A DNA stretch of 64,000 nucleotides from Cervus elaphus (taxonomy: Eukaryota > Chordata > Mammalia > Artiodactyla > Cervidae), in the NCBI RefSeq assembly GCF_910594005.1, contig NC_057816.1:19609797-19673796 (forward strand). Direction: 5' to 3'. The notes under the pieces were generated by a model. The model did not search any database. It saw only the letters and a list, made by a program, of their open reading frames with translations, and was not told where the DNA came from. Positions 32,269 through 42,674 of the stretch are shown in pieces. The position numbers and the translations under genes are program-made. Within the stretch, counting starts at the first letter, position 1. Each line of letters begins with the position of its first letter.

Positions 32269-32387
32269 GTGTGTGTGTGTATGTGTGTGTATGCATGTGT
32301 GTGTATGTGTGTGTGTGTGAGTGTGTGTATGTGTGTGTGTGTGTATGTGTGTGCGTGCATTCAGTCATGTCTGACTCTTTGCAACCC
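32269..32387 (-). mobile_element. Severely 5'-truncated Bov-type element with a (CA)n tail
   Basis: Identical 13-mers TATTTATTAAAGT at 32256-32268 and 32388-32400 bracket it. In sense orientation (minus) it holds only about 33 bp of the SINE/BovB 3' end (CAAAGAGTCAGACATGACTGAA) followed by about 85 bp of CA-rich repeat with interruptions. The microsatellite is the tail of the insertion. Confidence 0.88.
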
Positions 32388-32400
32388 TATTTATTAAAGT

Positions 32401-32884
32401 ACGAAAATGAAAATAATTATGCTGGTCCAATCTCAAGAAGAAAAAAAGTTTAAGTTATACTCAGTACCCTTTCTCTGTGAATACCAGGAAAGACATAACA
32501 ATTTTTTTTCTTTATTATTATTATTTTTAGGTAAGAAGGGATTTAGAGACAAACACACTGCCTAGACTGAGCGTGGGCTGTCTTGGAAGGTGAGAGTGAC
32601 TCCAAAACACAGCGTGGTTAGTTTTTATGGGCTGGGTAATTACTTAGGCTAATGAATGGGAGGATTATTCCAATTATTTTGGGGAAGAAGCAGGGATTTC
32701 CAGGAATTGAGCCACCATCCACCTTTCGGTCTTTGACAGCTGCTCTCAGAACTGTCATGGCACATGTGGGTGTGTCCTAGTACTGTTTACAAATATTTGT
32801 AAAACAGTTTTAAACTAACACTTATTTTGGTACTTGTAGAAATGAAATTCATCTTCAAGAGTTCCCTGAAGTAACAACATTTGA
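32401..32884. other. Spacer, nothing recognised
   Basis: Contains TTATTATTATTATTTTTAG near 32511-32530. No repeat family recognised. Confidence 0.4.
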
Positions 32885-33065
32885 CTATAAGTTAAAACAC
32901 CAAGTTCAAATCCCACCCCTGATCACTAATTTTGTGAACATGGAAAAGTGTCTTAACTTCTACCTTCTTACTTGAAGTTTTCTCACAGCTGTAAAATGAC
33001 CTAAGTTGTGAGGATGAAATGAAATAATGGATGTGAAAGCCTTGTGCATATGGAAAAGCCTTACA
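32885..33065 (+). repeat. MIR SINE
   Basis: AAGTTCAAATCCCACCCCTGATCACTAATTTTGTGAACATGG, TCTTAACTTCTACC, GCTGTAAAATGACC, GTTGTGAGGATGAAATGAAA: a clear sense MIR. Confidence 0.78.
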
Positions 33066-33244
33066 TGAATATTATATATTATGAGTACCTGAAAAAATTC
33101 TGTACAACAATTCATTCTCTCATGGTTCTGGATTCATAAGGCTTCATTGTATTCTATTTGGTGGCTAGAACAGGGATATAGGAGTTATCTATTAAATCAG
33201 TGTACCCATGAGTCCAATGGAACAACTCACCAGAAAAATTCATG

Positions 33245-33400
33245 TTCTTGGCCTCTGTTCCTAGTTAAAGTGTGCGACCTTGGGCAAACATCTTTCACTT
33301 ATTATAAGCTTTCTTATCTTGAGAATGAGATTGGAAGTCCCCACTGGATGTGTATCAAAAAGCATGTCATAAGAATGGTGGAGAATGCCTTGGAAAACTG
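33245..33400 (+). repeat. MIR SINE fragment
   Basis: GTGCGACCTTGGGCAAACATCTTTCAC is the central MIR signature. Confidence 0.65.
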
Positions 33401-33459
33401 AACTTTTTAGACACTCCTATCCTCTAGATGTAAAATTGTGTTATCATAAGGCCTAGAAA

Positions 33460-33686
33460 GGCTTCCCCAAGTGGCACTATAGGTAAAGAACCCACCTGAC
33501 AATGCAGGTGCACTTAAGAAATATGGGTTCAATCCCTGTGTTGGGATGATTCCCTGGAGGAAGTTATGGCAACCCACTCCAGTAATTCTTGCCTGGAGAC
33601 TTCCATGGACAGAGGAGTTTGGGGGGTTCAGTCCTTGGGGTAGCCCAGAGTTGGACTTGACCAAGTGACTTAACACACACGCATGC
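33460..33686 (+). mobile_element. Bov-tA SINE with TSD
   Basis: The 12-mer AAGGCCTAGAAA flanks at 33448-33459 and 33687-33698. Body from GGCTTCCCCAAGTGGC to GTTGGACTTGACCAAGTGAC with an ACACACACGCATG tail. Confidence 0.94.
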
Positions 33687-33698
33687 AAGGCCTAGAAA

Positions 33699-34256
33699 AG
33701 TGTTTTTATGAAAGTGCCTGATCATCAATGCTGGCAGGTGACCCAGACAACTTGCGTGATTACTTTTTTAATAATTGAACCTAGAAATTCTATAACAACC
33801 ATTCCACTGGCAAGTTCTATGAAAGGTTTTCAGAGTTGAGCTAATTTGGTGTAACCATAAGTATGAATATTTTTGTTGTTGTTAGTTTGCTTATCTCTTT
33901 TGTTTTGTGGTGTGTGTGTGTATTTCCTGATTCAGTATCTCTTCAAACTAATGATCTAAAGGACTCTAAGCTGAGTGAGAAATATTTTTAAAACTTCTCA
34001 ACTCTCTGTTGAGTCCTGGTTTTCCCTTTATCAGAAAAGGGGATATCTGAGGCTTACTAACCAGCGGTGTTTTTTCCCCCAGAAAATAGAAACTAAAAAT
34101 TGTTAAACCAAAGGAAAAATGGGTAATCCTGTCACTCCAGTAATATGTACTAGTTTGTTATTTTCTTTTGTTGGTAAGTGAAGTTTAAGGGAACCAAAGA
34201 TTTCAATTTCCTAGTACATACCAGGGGTTCAAAGTGTTTGTCTGACACACATTTGA
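33699..34256. other. Single-copy stretch
   Basis: No family recognised. Confidence 0.4.
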
Positions 34257-34475
34257 TGGGGCTTCCCTGGTGACTCAGATGGTAAAGAATCTGCCTGCAA
34301 TGCAGGAGATCTGGGTTAGATCCCTGGGTCAGGAGGATATCCTGGAGAAGGAAATTGCAAACTACTCTAGTAGTCTTGCCTGGGAAATCCCATGGACAGA
34401 GGAGCCTGGAGGGCTATAGTCCATGAGATTGCAGAGAGGCAGACATGACTGAGCAGCTAACACTGTCACATTCAC
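34257..34475 (+). mobile_element. Bov-tA SINE
   Basis: GGGGCTTCCCTGGTGACTCAG to GGCAGACATGACTGAGCAGC; A box and most of the B box (GGGTTAGATCCC) readable. Confidence 0.93.
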
Positions 34476-35347
34476 ATGGTTTTATGATACCAACTAGTTG
34501 GGTTTTCTTTTTCCTTCAGAGGCGGAAGAGAAATTTTATTTTATTCTATCATCATAGCATCCAATAATACTCACCTGAAATTGTTTAAGCAGCTTTTTAA
34601 TATACTACAAGTTGAAAGATTTTATTCCAGTCAAAGAATTAAAATATGCTTTTAAATTTCAGGATCATTGATTCCTGTTAAAGAAGTAAGCCCCTTAATT
34701 CAAAACAGTTAACTGAAACTCCCAAAGAAATGGTATATTCAGGCACGTAACAGGGCTCAGTTAAGAGACATTTAGTTTTCCTCTGCATTGGAAAAATTTG
34801 CCAATGCCCCATCCTTCAAAGATAAATGCATTTGTTATACTAATCTGAGAAAGGGATGTGGTGAAATAAATGAAAGTTATTAAAGAAAGGGAGATGGATG
34901 GCAATTGAGACAACATTTGTTTTGCCACCACCAAATTTATTTCCAGAAAAAGGCCCTTATCAATTTCTAGGGAATGGTTTGTTCTGTCAGGGTGGATGCT
35001 CTCTCAGAACCAGTGCAGGGACACCAATCTAAATAAAGGAGAAAGGAAAGCTTAATCATGCCTGCCACTGACCAGTTATTAACATTTTCCAACAAGGGCA
35101 TTAGAGAAAGAATTCAGAGAGGTCAATTTGTATTTCAAGAGTGGAGCCAAAAGAGAGAAAACTTACTTGAAAGTGATGTGCTTATGGCAAGAGCAGGTGT
35201 GTAAGTCCACTCCAATTGGGCAAGCCTTTACTAAGCATCTTCTATGGCACAAACATCATCATTCAGGGAGCTCATTGTCTAGTTAAGAAAACTGTTAGGG
35301 AAAAAAATAAAATCAGCAAACATTTGTCAAAGCAATTTGAATAGACA
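34476..35347. other. Single-copy stretch, possibly conserved in part
   Basis: No repeat recognised over about 870 bp. AT-rich with TTTAATATACTACAAG and TTTTAAATTTCAGG motifs. No coding domain. Confidence 0.4.
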
Positions 35348-35428
35348 TACAAGACACAAAGGAGAGATTGATTAAGCCTTCTTGGAAAACTAAACCCAGG
35401 GAAAGGCTTGAGTAAGAAGTTTGACTGC
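35348..35428. repeat. Left copy of a roughly 75-80-bp direct repeat (right copy 35622-35695)
   Basis: Both copies run TACAAGA.A.AAAGGAGAGA.TGAT, then TTGGAAAACTAAA, then GGCTTGAGT.AGAAGTTTG. Most positions agree; the right copy lacks five bases. The copies lie on either side of a Bov-tA. Confidence 0.88.
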
Positions 35429-35620
35429 GTAAGATCTGCCTGCAATGCAGGAGACCTCAGTTCGATCCCTGGGTCAGGGAGATCCCCTGAAGAAAGGAAT
35501 GGCCACTCACTCCAGTATTCTTGCCTGGAGAATTCTATGGACAGAGGAGGCTGGAAGGTTACAGCCCATGGGTCTCAAAGAGTTGGACACAACTGAACAA
35601 CTAACACACAGACACACACA
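35429..35620 (+). mobile_element. Bov-tA SINE lacking the first part of the tRNA head
   Basis: Begins within the tRNA unit (AAGATCTGCCTGCAATGCAGG) and ends GGACACAACTGAACAACTAAC plus an ACACAGACACACACA tail. Confidence 0.9.
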
Positions 35621-35621
35621 A

Positions 35622-35695
35622 TACAAGATAGAAAGGAGAGACTGATGAACCATTTTTGGAAAACTAAAACCAGGCTTGAGTTAGAAGTTTGGCTG
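35622..35695. repeat. Right copy of the roughly 75-80-bp direct repeat
   Basis: Partner of 35348-35428; see that entry. Confidence 0.88.
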
Positions 35696-36309
35696 TGGGA
35701 GATAAAATGTCTGATGTCAGCCACAGAAGGGAAGCTCCAGGAAAAGAACATACATGAGCAAAGGCTTGGATCTGTAAGATACCTTGGAAAATTCTGGAAA
35801 ACAGGGTTCCATGTTGATGGAGCATAACATTCCTGGAGGGAGAAAAGGAGAGATTTAGGAGACAAACAAGACTCTGGAACAGAAGCTTACATTAGAACAC
35901 TACTGATGAGTATTTTGATGGAAAGGATCAAACTACATTATATGAAGATTATTTAGGCAGAAATTGAGTTAAAAAGATTCAAGAGTGAAGACATGGAGGT
36001 AAGTTAGGAAAATATGGTAAGATCTAAAAGTGAGAGCCATATGTTCTAAATTAAGGTGGGGGGGTGAAATTAAAGATTAAAATGATTATACAGGTTGGAG
36101 AAACATTTTTTAGAATTTCTGGGTATCAATATGTTTTGATATAGAATAGGTGTTTAACTGGTTATAGATTTGATAGCCATATATTTTTAAATGACCACTG
36201 AGTCCAAATCTACCATCCCTAGTGTATGCTTTTCTGGCTATCTGTCCTCCAATATACTACTGTAACATAATTCTGTGTAATCATTTACTCCTTAATCAGT
36301 TTTCCATTT
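35696..36309. other. Single-copy stretch
   Basis: Nothing recognised. Confidence 0.4.
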
Positions 36310-36321
36310 TCAAACCATTTT

Positions 36322-36393
36322 TTTTTTTTTTAGTGGAGTGCAGTTTATTACACCGGCGGGCCCAAGGCAGAGTCTCCTCTTAGCCAAGGACCC
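36322..36393 (-). mobile_element. Very short retrocopy of a polyadenylated transcript 3' end
   Basis: The 12-mer TCAAACCATTTT flanks at 36310-36321 and 36394-36405. In sense (minus) the 72-bp insert is about 62 bp of GC-rich sequence ending ..GGTGTAATAAACTGCACTCCACT followed by about 10 or more A. The AATAAA (36344-36349 as TTTATT) sits the normal 13-18 nt before the tail. Source transcript not identified; the GC-rich text before AATAAA resembles an LTR R region. Confidence 0.85.
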
Positions 36394-36433
36394 TCAAACC
36401 ATTTTGCTATATCCTCTGGAACTGCCAATCCTG

Positions 36434-36502
36434 CTATATGTATGGTATATATATATGTGTGTGTGTGTGTATATATATATAATATATATGGCATATGTAT
36501 AC
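36434..36502. repeat. Compound (TA)n(TG)n microsatellite
   Basis: GTATATATATATGTGTGTGTG then ATATATATATAATATATATGG. Confidence 0.9.
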
Positions 36503-36599
36503 ATCTCATTCTAAAATCTATTCTAACCTATAGATATCACAGATTTAGTTCATTTTGGCATCATTTATGCACTTGTTTTTATACTTACCTTAAGTGGTA

Positions 36600-37260
36600 G
36601 ATAATTGTTTTCTCCATCTGTTTTAACTCTAGATGAGGAAGTATGGGTTCTATCCTTCTGGTTCCCTGTGGCTTATTATTGCTTCTCCTGTTAAAATTAA
36701 ACTGCCAACTTTGAGGTTTCTGCTCTTTAACTATACCATTCTCTAAATACTATTATCTATTGACCTTCAATATATTCCTCTTCAGTCATTAAATAGTCTG
36801 TTGATGAATTTTCAGTGACTAAATATTACATCTTACTCCCGTGATAGCAACCAAATCTCTGTCAAAAGTCTGACATCAACTGCCATTACCGCCAGTCCCA
36901 CGAAGATGATGGATTAAACACTGGTTCATTTCCTTAACCTCTTTATCTCTGAATGACCTCCTCTAATCCATTCAAGTTTATTCCTTGAACTTGGTTACAT
37001 GGTAGACTGCTCCACAATCTAAAATCCTGAAGTCAATCACCCCTTTCTCTAAACAAAACTTTGTATCTTCCATCTTGCTTATCAAATTACTCCTACTTTA
37101 ACCTTAAAGACACCTCCACTCCACTGCACTCTTCTTATCTTTGGAATCAGGAATCCATTATTTAAATAGCACTGCCTATAAATCCTAAAGCCTTAGTGCT
37201 TTGCCTCATCCTGCTTTCAAACCCCTAATGTTGAATGAACCCAAACAAATGTGTCCTCCA
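36600..37260 (+). repeat. Probable L2 relic, internal part
   Basis: Pyrimidine-rich text with short matches to L2 (for example CCTCCTCTAATCCATTC, AAATCCTGAAGTCAATCACCCC). Very diverged; called partly because L2 continues downstream in the same orientation. Confidence 0.4.
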
Positions 37261-37290
37261 CTGTTGTACTTGAGTTGCAGAGCAAAGATT

Positions 37291-37291
<1 letters not shown>

Positions 37292-37338
<47 letters not shown>
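37292..37338. repeat. (AC)23 microsatellite
   Basis: Uninterrupted AC dinucleotide run. Confidence 0.97.
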
Positions 37339-37343
<5 letters not shown>

Positions 37344-37379
37344 TCTACAACTCAAGGTCTTTAAACTATGATGAGTTCA

Positions 37380-37849
37380 CTACATTGACTGCAACTACAC
37401 TGTTTCTCTTTTCAGCTCCCTCTCACTCCTCAAATGCTTCTCCTCTCCCTTCAGAATGAAAATATAAGCTATCAGACAGGAATGCTTTCACGTTCCCCTC
37501 CCCAAACACAAAATCTTCCATCACCTGCACCTTTCCCCTCCTTCCACTTCTGTTACAGTAAAAAGCTTGCCTGAAATTCTACAAAATGTGCCTTCCAGGC
37601 CATTTCTTCTGACCTTCTGAAAAACTTAACATTATTTTTAACCCTTCTCTCTATAACAGTTAACATTTCCTTCATCATTAGATTTTTCCACCAACTTTTA
37701 ACTCAGCTGAATTTAATCTAAGCAACCAGAAACAAAACAATGTACAAGAGAACTCACTCTTGACCCCTAATAATTCTTTTCAGCTAAATTGCTATCTTTA
37801 TCCTCTTTTTCACAAGCACCAAAGAGACGCCCATACTCCCTACATCAGG
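37380..37849 (+). repeat. Possible L2 relic
   Basis: CTCCCTCTCACTCCTCAAATGC and similar pyrimidine-rich text in L2 style; weak. Confidence 0.35.
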
Positions 37850-38052
37850 AGGAAGTATATACCATACCCTCAACCTCTGGGATCTAATGTCTGATGATCC
37901 GAGATGGAGCTGATGTAATAGTAATTGAAATAAAGTGCACAATAAACATAATACACTTGAATCATCCTGAAACCATCCCCCACCCCTACCCTCAGAGAAA
38001 TTCTCTTCCACGAAACTGGTCCTGGTGTCATGAAGTTTGGGGACTGCTGCAT
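37850..38052 (-). mobile_element. hAT-type (MER1/Charlie-like) MITE fragment
   Basis: Minus strand reads GCAGCAGTCCCCAAACTTCATG, ACCAGTTTCGTGGAAG, GGGATGGTTTCAGGATGATTC, TTATTGTGCACTTTATTTC and GATCATCAGACATTAGAT: the order of a well-known mammalian hAT element. The end near 38052 is close to the terminal repeat; the other end is lost. Confidence 0.7.
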
Positions 38053-38059
38053 TTTGTCT

Positions 38060-38335
38060 CCTTGCCATACTAAATCCTCAACCACTTTCACTTGACACTA
38101 ACTCTAACACACAACTCTCCATAGAGACAGCTTTTACTAGGAAAACCAATGACCTTCAAGTTGTTCATCCAAAGACTGGTTCTCAGTGCTCATCTTCATC
38201 AATCACAGTTTGTATTTGAAACACCCTCTTCTTTTCCTCCTGTGAAGTCTATGCTGAATTTTCACTACAGCTGCTACATGTCTGTCTCCTTTGCATACTC
38301 AGCTGCTCCCTTGGGACAGCAAATATTAGAGTTGC
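38060..38335 (+). repeat. L2 LINE fragment
   Basis: AAAACCAATGACCTTCAAGTTG, then TGGTTCTCAGTGCTCATCTTC, then TACATGTCTGTCTCCTTTGC corresponds to the L2 'aatgacctcc..ttctcagtcctcatc..tcagtctcctttgc' order. Confidence 0.55.
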
Positions 38336-38343
38336 CTAAGACT

Positions 38344-38565
38344 CAAAGGGGCTTCCCTGGGGGCTCCGTGGTAAAGAATCTACCTGCCAATGCAGGAGAC
38401 GTGGGTTCAATCTCTGGGTTGAGAAGATCCCCTGGAGAAGGAAATGGTAAACCACTTTTGCATCCTTGCCTGAGAAATCCCATGGAGAGAGGAGCCTGGT
38501 GGGATACAGTTCATGGAGTCACAAAGAGGCAACATGGATTGAGCAGCTAAGCAACAACAAATAAT
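38344..38565 (+). mobile_element. Bov-tA SINE
   Basis: GGGGCTTCCCTGGGGGCTCCG to TTGAGCAGCTAAGCAACAAC. Confidence 0.92.
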
Positions 38566-38599
38566 TCATAGCACTGCTTCTTCCAAGCTGTTTTGTGTC

Positions 38600-38828
38600 A
38601 CTAGACAAGGGACCAGCTAAGTTTCTCTGAGAAATTTGAGAGAGTAAATATTTTAGGTTTTGAGGAGCATATATTCTCTGTTGTAACTACTCAATCCTGT
38701 CACTGTAAAGTGAAAGCAACCATAAACAATACGTAAATTAATAGGCGTGGTAGTGTTTCAATAAAACTGTATTTATAAAATCAGCCAAGAGGCTGGATTT
38801 GTCTCCTGGAATTTGCCAATCCTGATCT
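38600..38828 (+). mobile_element. hAT-type MITE, near complete
   Basis: TAGACAAGGGACCAGCTAAG, AGAGTAAATATTTTAGG, CTCTGTTGTAACTACTCAATCCTG, AAGCAACCATAAACAATACG, GTTTCAATAAAACTGTATTTA and a right end ATTTGCCAATCCTG follow a common mammalian MITE with CAGGGGTCGGCAAAC-type ends. Confidence 0.75.
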
Positions 38829-39059
38829 AGATTATCTCTTTCATACTCAGGACTTTAATTACTACCTAGAAGTGAATCAAAAAATATATCCACCCATGAT
38901 CTCTCCTCTAAGTTCTGAAATAGCATTTGACATTTGCACTGGAAAAACAAAATGGAGCCACAGACTCAACAGAAATTCATACAATCATAAATTAGAGTCC
39001 TTATGATGATCTGCAAGGATACATGCACATCCACTAATTAATTTTAGACACTATCCCTA
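38829..39059. other. Spacer
   Basis: Nothing recognised. Confidence 0.4.
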
Positions 39060-39540
39060 TTATTCCTCCGTCATTCACACCACTCATCATCCAGTCTCCT
39101 CGTGTGTTCCTTGGGTCTGAACATGCCAAGTTGCATTCTGCCCCAGGGTCTTTGCACTGGTTTCTTTCTCCACCTAAATACCCCATTCCCACATTACTCC
39201 ACAGACATCCCCTTGACTAGCCATTTCACCTCCTTCAAGTCTTTCCTCAAACTTCACTTTCTGTACAAAGACTACAACAATTACCCTGTTTAAAATCCTC
39301 CACCATTTCACAGTCCCAGTTCTCCTACTTTGCTCTATTTCTACTTCAGTAGCTTTCACCTTCCAATACACCGAATGATTTACTTATCTATTATATTAGT
39401 TTTTTTATCATCTGCTTCCTTTGATTAAAATATACATTCCAAAAGGGCAGTGATGGTTTGTCTATATTATTTTCTTAATATATCCCAAGAACCAAGGCAA
39501 GTGTCTGGCATATAGTTCAATTCAATAAATATAATAATAA
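39060..39540 (+). repeat. L2 LINE 3' end
   Basis: CCAGGGTCTTTGCACTGG, CACCTCCTTCAAGTCTTTCCTCAAACTTCACTTTCT, CAATTACCCTGTTTAAAATC, AAAGGGCAGTGATGG, AGTGTCTGGCATATAG, AATAAATA. A textbook L2 tail. Confidence 0.85.
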
Positions 39541-39591
39541 TAAATAAACAAAACACCTAAAGCCAAATTCATAATACTTAAAATTAATTTT

Positions 39592-39807
39592 GGGGCTTCT
39601 CTGATGGCTCAGTGGTAAAGAATCTGCTTACCAATGCAGGAGACATGGGTTCAATCCCTGAATTAATAAGATCCCCTAGAGAAGAAAATGGCAGCCCACT
39701 TCAGTATTCTTACTTCGGAAGTCCCATGGACAGAGGAGCCTGTTGGGCTATAGTCCATGGGGTCACAAAGAGTCAGACATGACTTACTGACTAAACAACA
39801 ACAACAA
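39592..39807 (+). mobile_element. Bov-tA SINE
   Basis: GGGGCTTCTCTGATGGCTCAG to AGTCAGACATGACTTACTGAC and an (ACA)n tail. Confidence 0.93.
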
Positions 39808-39811
39808 CACA

Positions 39812-40052
39812 GCAGAACCTTTGTATACACTGTTGCCTCCGCTTGGAATGTGGTTCACTATTTGCCTAGTTAATTCCTATGTCTCCTGTTACCCCAATTC
39901 AATCAATAATTTCGTAAATTTTCTTGACTTTCCTAAGTCAATTAGCAATATGAAAGATTTTCACAGTGCACGTATTTTTGACATTTCTATATTATCCTTT
40001 GTGTTCTCCACAGAGATTATGAACTCCATGAGAATAGAAATAAGTGCTATCT

Positions 40053-40109
<57 letters not shown>

Positions 40110-40190
40110 TATGCACACATACATACAAGCACGCCAGTGCAATCTTAGCCGTTAGGCCAGTGGTTGGCACTCATAGTGTGAGGAAATTAG
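39812..40190 (+). repeat. Second L2 3' end
   Basis: CACTGTTGCCTCCGCTTGGAATGTGG, then GAACTCCATGAGAATAGAAATAAG, then GCCAGTGGTTGGCACTCATAG, with a microsatellite inserted in the middle. Confidence 0.65.
40052..40110. repeat. Compound (TC)n(AC)n microsatellite
   Basis: TC run to about 40075, then AC to about 40105, then ACATACATATGCAC. Confidence 0.95.
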
Positions 40191-40862
40191 AAGAGAAAAA
40201 AAATCCCAGGTTTTACTTTTGAATGAGACAAATGATGCTATCTCTAACTAAAGTAAGGAAAATATGCAAGATAATGCTTTAAACTTTAATTTCTCAAGTT
40301 AGAGATGTTTATATATTGGAATCTTTGTTATTTGACTATGTAGTATTAGAAATTGGAAGAAATCAAAATTTTCCTATTTTATTCTTCTTTTGTATGAAAA
40401 TATGAAAACTTCCTAGCCTTTGAAAGCTGTTATAATTAATCATAACTATTGTCCCATTACATATTGAAATTATTATAACTTTCCCAGTAGAGTTCCTTTG
40501 AGCCAGTTTTTGTTTTTTATTACTATCCAAGATAGTCTTACAATGTCCTTGTAAATGTCAATAACAATCTTCTAGAGCTCTACTGAGTTTTTCCTTCCCT
40601 CAAAGTATTTTTCTGTGGGCTCTAGTGCTTTTTTAGTGGAGAATATTAGAAACTAAAATATGAGTGTTAGATGTGAACATGAATGTCTGTCGATGAGCAA
40701 AAGTGCTGTGACTGCTGTTCATCCCTGTTTAGAGTCATAGCTAAAAAGATATTTCCTCTTAGGATTATTCACTTTCTTTTTTATTTCCCCAATTTAATGT
40801 GATAAGCTGATGTTCTCTACTTTGGTAAGAACTATGATTTTATTTACTATTGTTTTTCCATT
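40191..40862. other. AT-rich single-copy stretch
   Basis: Nothing recognised. Confidence 0.4.
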
Positions 40863-40878
40863 ACAGAAACATATAGTG

Positions 40879-41083
40879 TTAATTGTTGAATCGGATTCAA
40901 CTCTTTTTGCGGCCCCATTGACTGTAGCCCACCAGGCTCCTCTGTCCATGGGATTTCCCAGACAAGAATACTAGAGTGGGTAGCCATTCACTTCTCCAGG
41001 GGATCTTCCTGACCCAGGAACTGAACCTGGGCCTCCTGCATTGCAGCCAGATTCTTTTACCGTCTGAGCCACCAGGAAAGCCC
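40879..41083 (-). mobile_element. Bov-tA SINE with TSD
   Basis: ACAGAAACATATAGTG (40863-40878) and ACAGAAATATATAGTG (41084-41099) differ at one base. Antisense SINE from TCGGATTCAACTC to GAGCCACCAGGAAAGCCC. Confidence 0.93.
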
Positions 41084-41121
41084 ACAGAAATATATAGTGA
41101 GAATAAATTTACTTTTCTAAA

Positions 41122-41800
41122 AACCATAAATTTTATTGATGGATAGTTGATTTACAATCAAACCAGTCAATCCTAAAGGAAATCAGTCCTGGGTATTCAT
41201 TGCTAAAGCTCCAATATTTTGACCACGTGATGTGAAGAACTGACTCATTGGAAAAGACCCTGATGCTGGGAAAGATTGAAGGCAGGAGGAGATGGGGACA
41301 ACAGAGGATGAGATGATTGGATGGCATCACTGACACAATAGACATAAGTTTGAGTAAGCTACAGGAGTTGGTGATGGACAGGGAAGCCTGGCATGCTGCA
41401 GTCCATAAGGTTGCAAAGAGTTGGACATGACTGAGCAACATAGTAACTTCATATGTACAACATAGTGATTTAAAATTATTATAGATTATATTCCATTAAA
41501 ATTGTTATAACAGCTATATTCCCTGTACTATAAAATATATCCTTGTAGCTTACTTATCTTATACATAGTAGTTTGTACCCCTTAATCCTCCACTGCATCT
41601 TGCCCCTCACTCCCTCCTGACCCCCCACTAGTGGCAACCACTAGTTTGTTCTCTATATCTGTAAATCTTTTTCTGTTTTGTTATATTCATTTACTCATTT
41701 TGGTTTTTAGATTACTCATATAAGCAATAACATGCAGTATTTGTCTTTCTCGGTCTGACTTATTTCACTGAACGTATTTTAAGAAGGAAACTATATCAGT
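41122..41800 (-). mobile_element. L1 3' UTR fragment split by BovB
   Basis: TTTTATTGATGGATAGTTGATTTACAAT before, and TATGTACAACATAGTGATTT, TTGTACCCCTTAATCC, GGCAACCACTAGTTTGTTCTC and TTTGTCTTTCTCGGTCTGAC after, the BovB insert. An older subfamily than the L1 at 26 kb. Confidence 0.8.
41160..41446 (+). mobile_element. BovB 3' end fragment nested in L1
   Basis: ACCAGTCAATCCTAAAGGAAATC to TTGGACATGACTGAGCAACATAG: sense BovB equivalent to SNQSILKE onward. Contains stops and a deletion after TATTCATTG (the middle of the LEGLMLKLKLQ block is gone). Confidence 0.9.
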
Positions 41801-41877
41801 ACCTAAATCACTACCAACTTCATTTACCATATGTAAAAGAAAATCTTAAACATAAAAAGGAGCCCAACAGTACACCT

Positions 41878-41879
<2 letters not shown>

Positions 41880-41924
<45 letters not shown>
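41880..41924. repeat. (AC)22 microsatellite
   Basis: Uninterrupted AC run. Confidence 0.97.
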
Positions 41925-41926
<2 letters not shown>

Positions 41927-42089
41927 AATCAAAAATATATGAATAATAGTGTTTTGAGGAGCTTTGAGGGCTTCTCCCCCAGTACAACAACCACAATTGC
42001 TTAAAATTAATTAGAAAAACAACCATTTAAAGTCTCTGAAAACGGTCATAAAGTTCATGCAGCCAATAAAGAAAAATTTTATTCCTTTT

Positions 42090-42155
42090 CAGTTTTTATT
42101 TTTTTACAATTTTTATTGGAGTATAGTTGATTTACAATGTTGTGTTTCTGCTAAG
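42090..42155 (-). mobile_element. Short L1 3' end fragment
   Basis: ATTTTTATTGGAGTATAGTTGATTTACAATGTTGTG. Confidence 0.8.
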
Positions 42156-42483
42156 AAACATTAATCCAAGAAAATCTATTAAACCTTGGTAAGAACTGTG
42201 AGAGTTTGTGCCATTTAAGCTTCAGAGTCCAGCACAGCATTTAAGGAAGCCCCACCCTGTGTGGATGTGGCCAAGAAGAGGGGGCTCTTGGACCTACAAT
42301 CCCAGTCAAGGGGCACCGTATCTTTCCAGGAGGGAAAGGTCACGTGCATTTCTCATTGTTCACAGCTTCCTATTACAGAGACTAAATCTTGGGTAAGTGT
42401 GGCTGAGAAGTGAGTAATTCCCTCTCAGAGTTCAGCCCCCACTGATAGAGAGGAGGCATGGTTAACTGAGAATGAAAACTGAA

Positions 42484-42674
42484 AGTGTTAGTTGCTCAGC
42501 TGTGGCCACTTGTTTGCCACTCCATGGACTGTAGCCTCCGTCCATGGAATTCACCAGTCAAGAACTGGAGTGGGATGCCTTTCCCTTCTCCAGGGATTCT
42601 TCCGGAACCAGGGATCAAACCTGAGTCTCTCACATTGCAGGGAGATTCTTTACCATCTGAGCCACCAGGAGCCC
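42484..42674 (-). mobile_element. Bov-tA SINE
   Basis: GTTAGTTGCTCAGCTGTGG to CATCTGAGCCACCAGGAGCCC; the Bov-A part has a short deletion near 42535. Confidence 0.9.

Noticed and set aside
39821..40222. 133-codon plus-strand frame with SHTHTHTHT residues
   Set aside because: It is an L2 relic interrupted by a TC/AC microsatellite.
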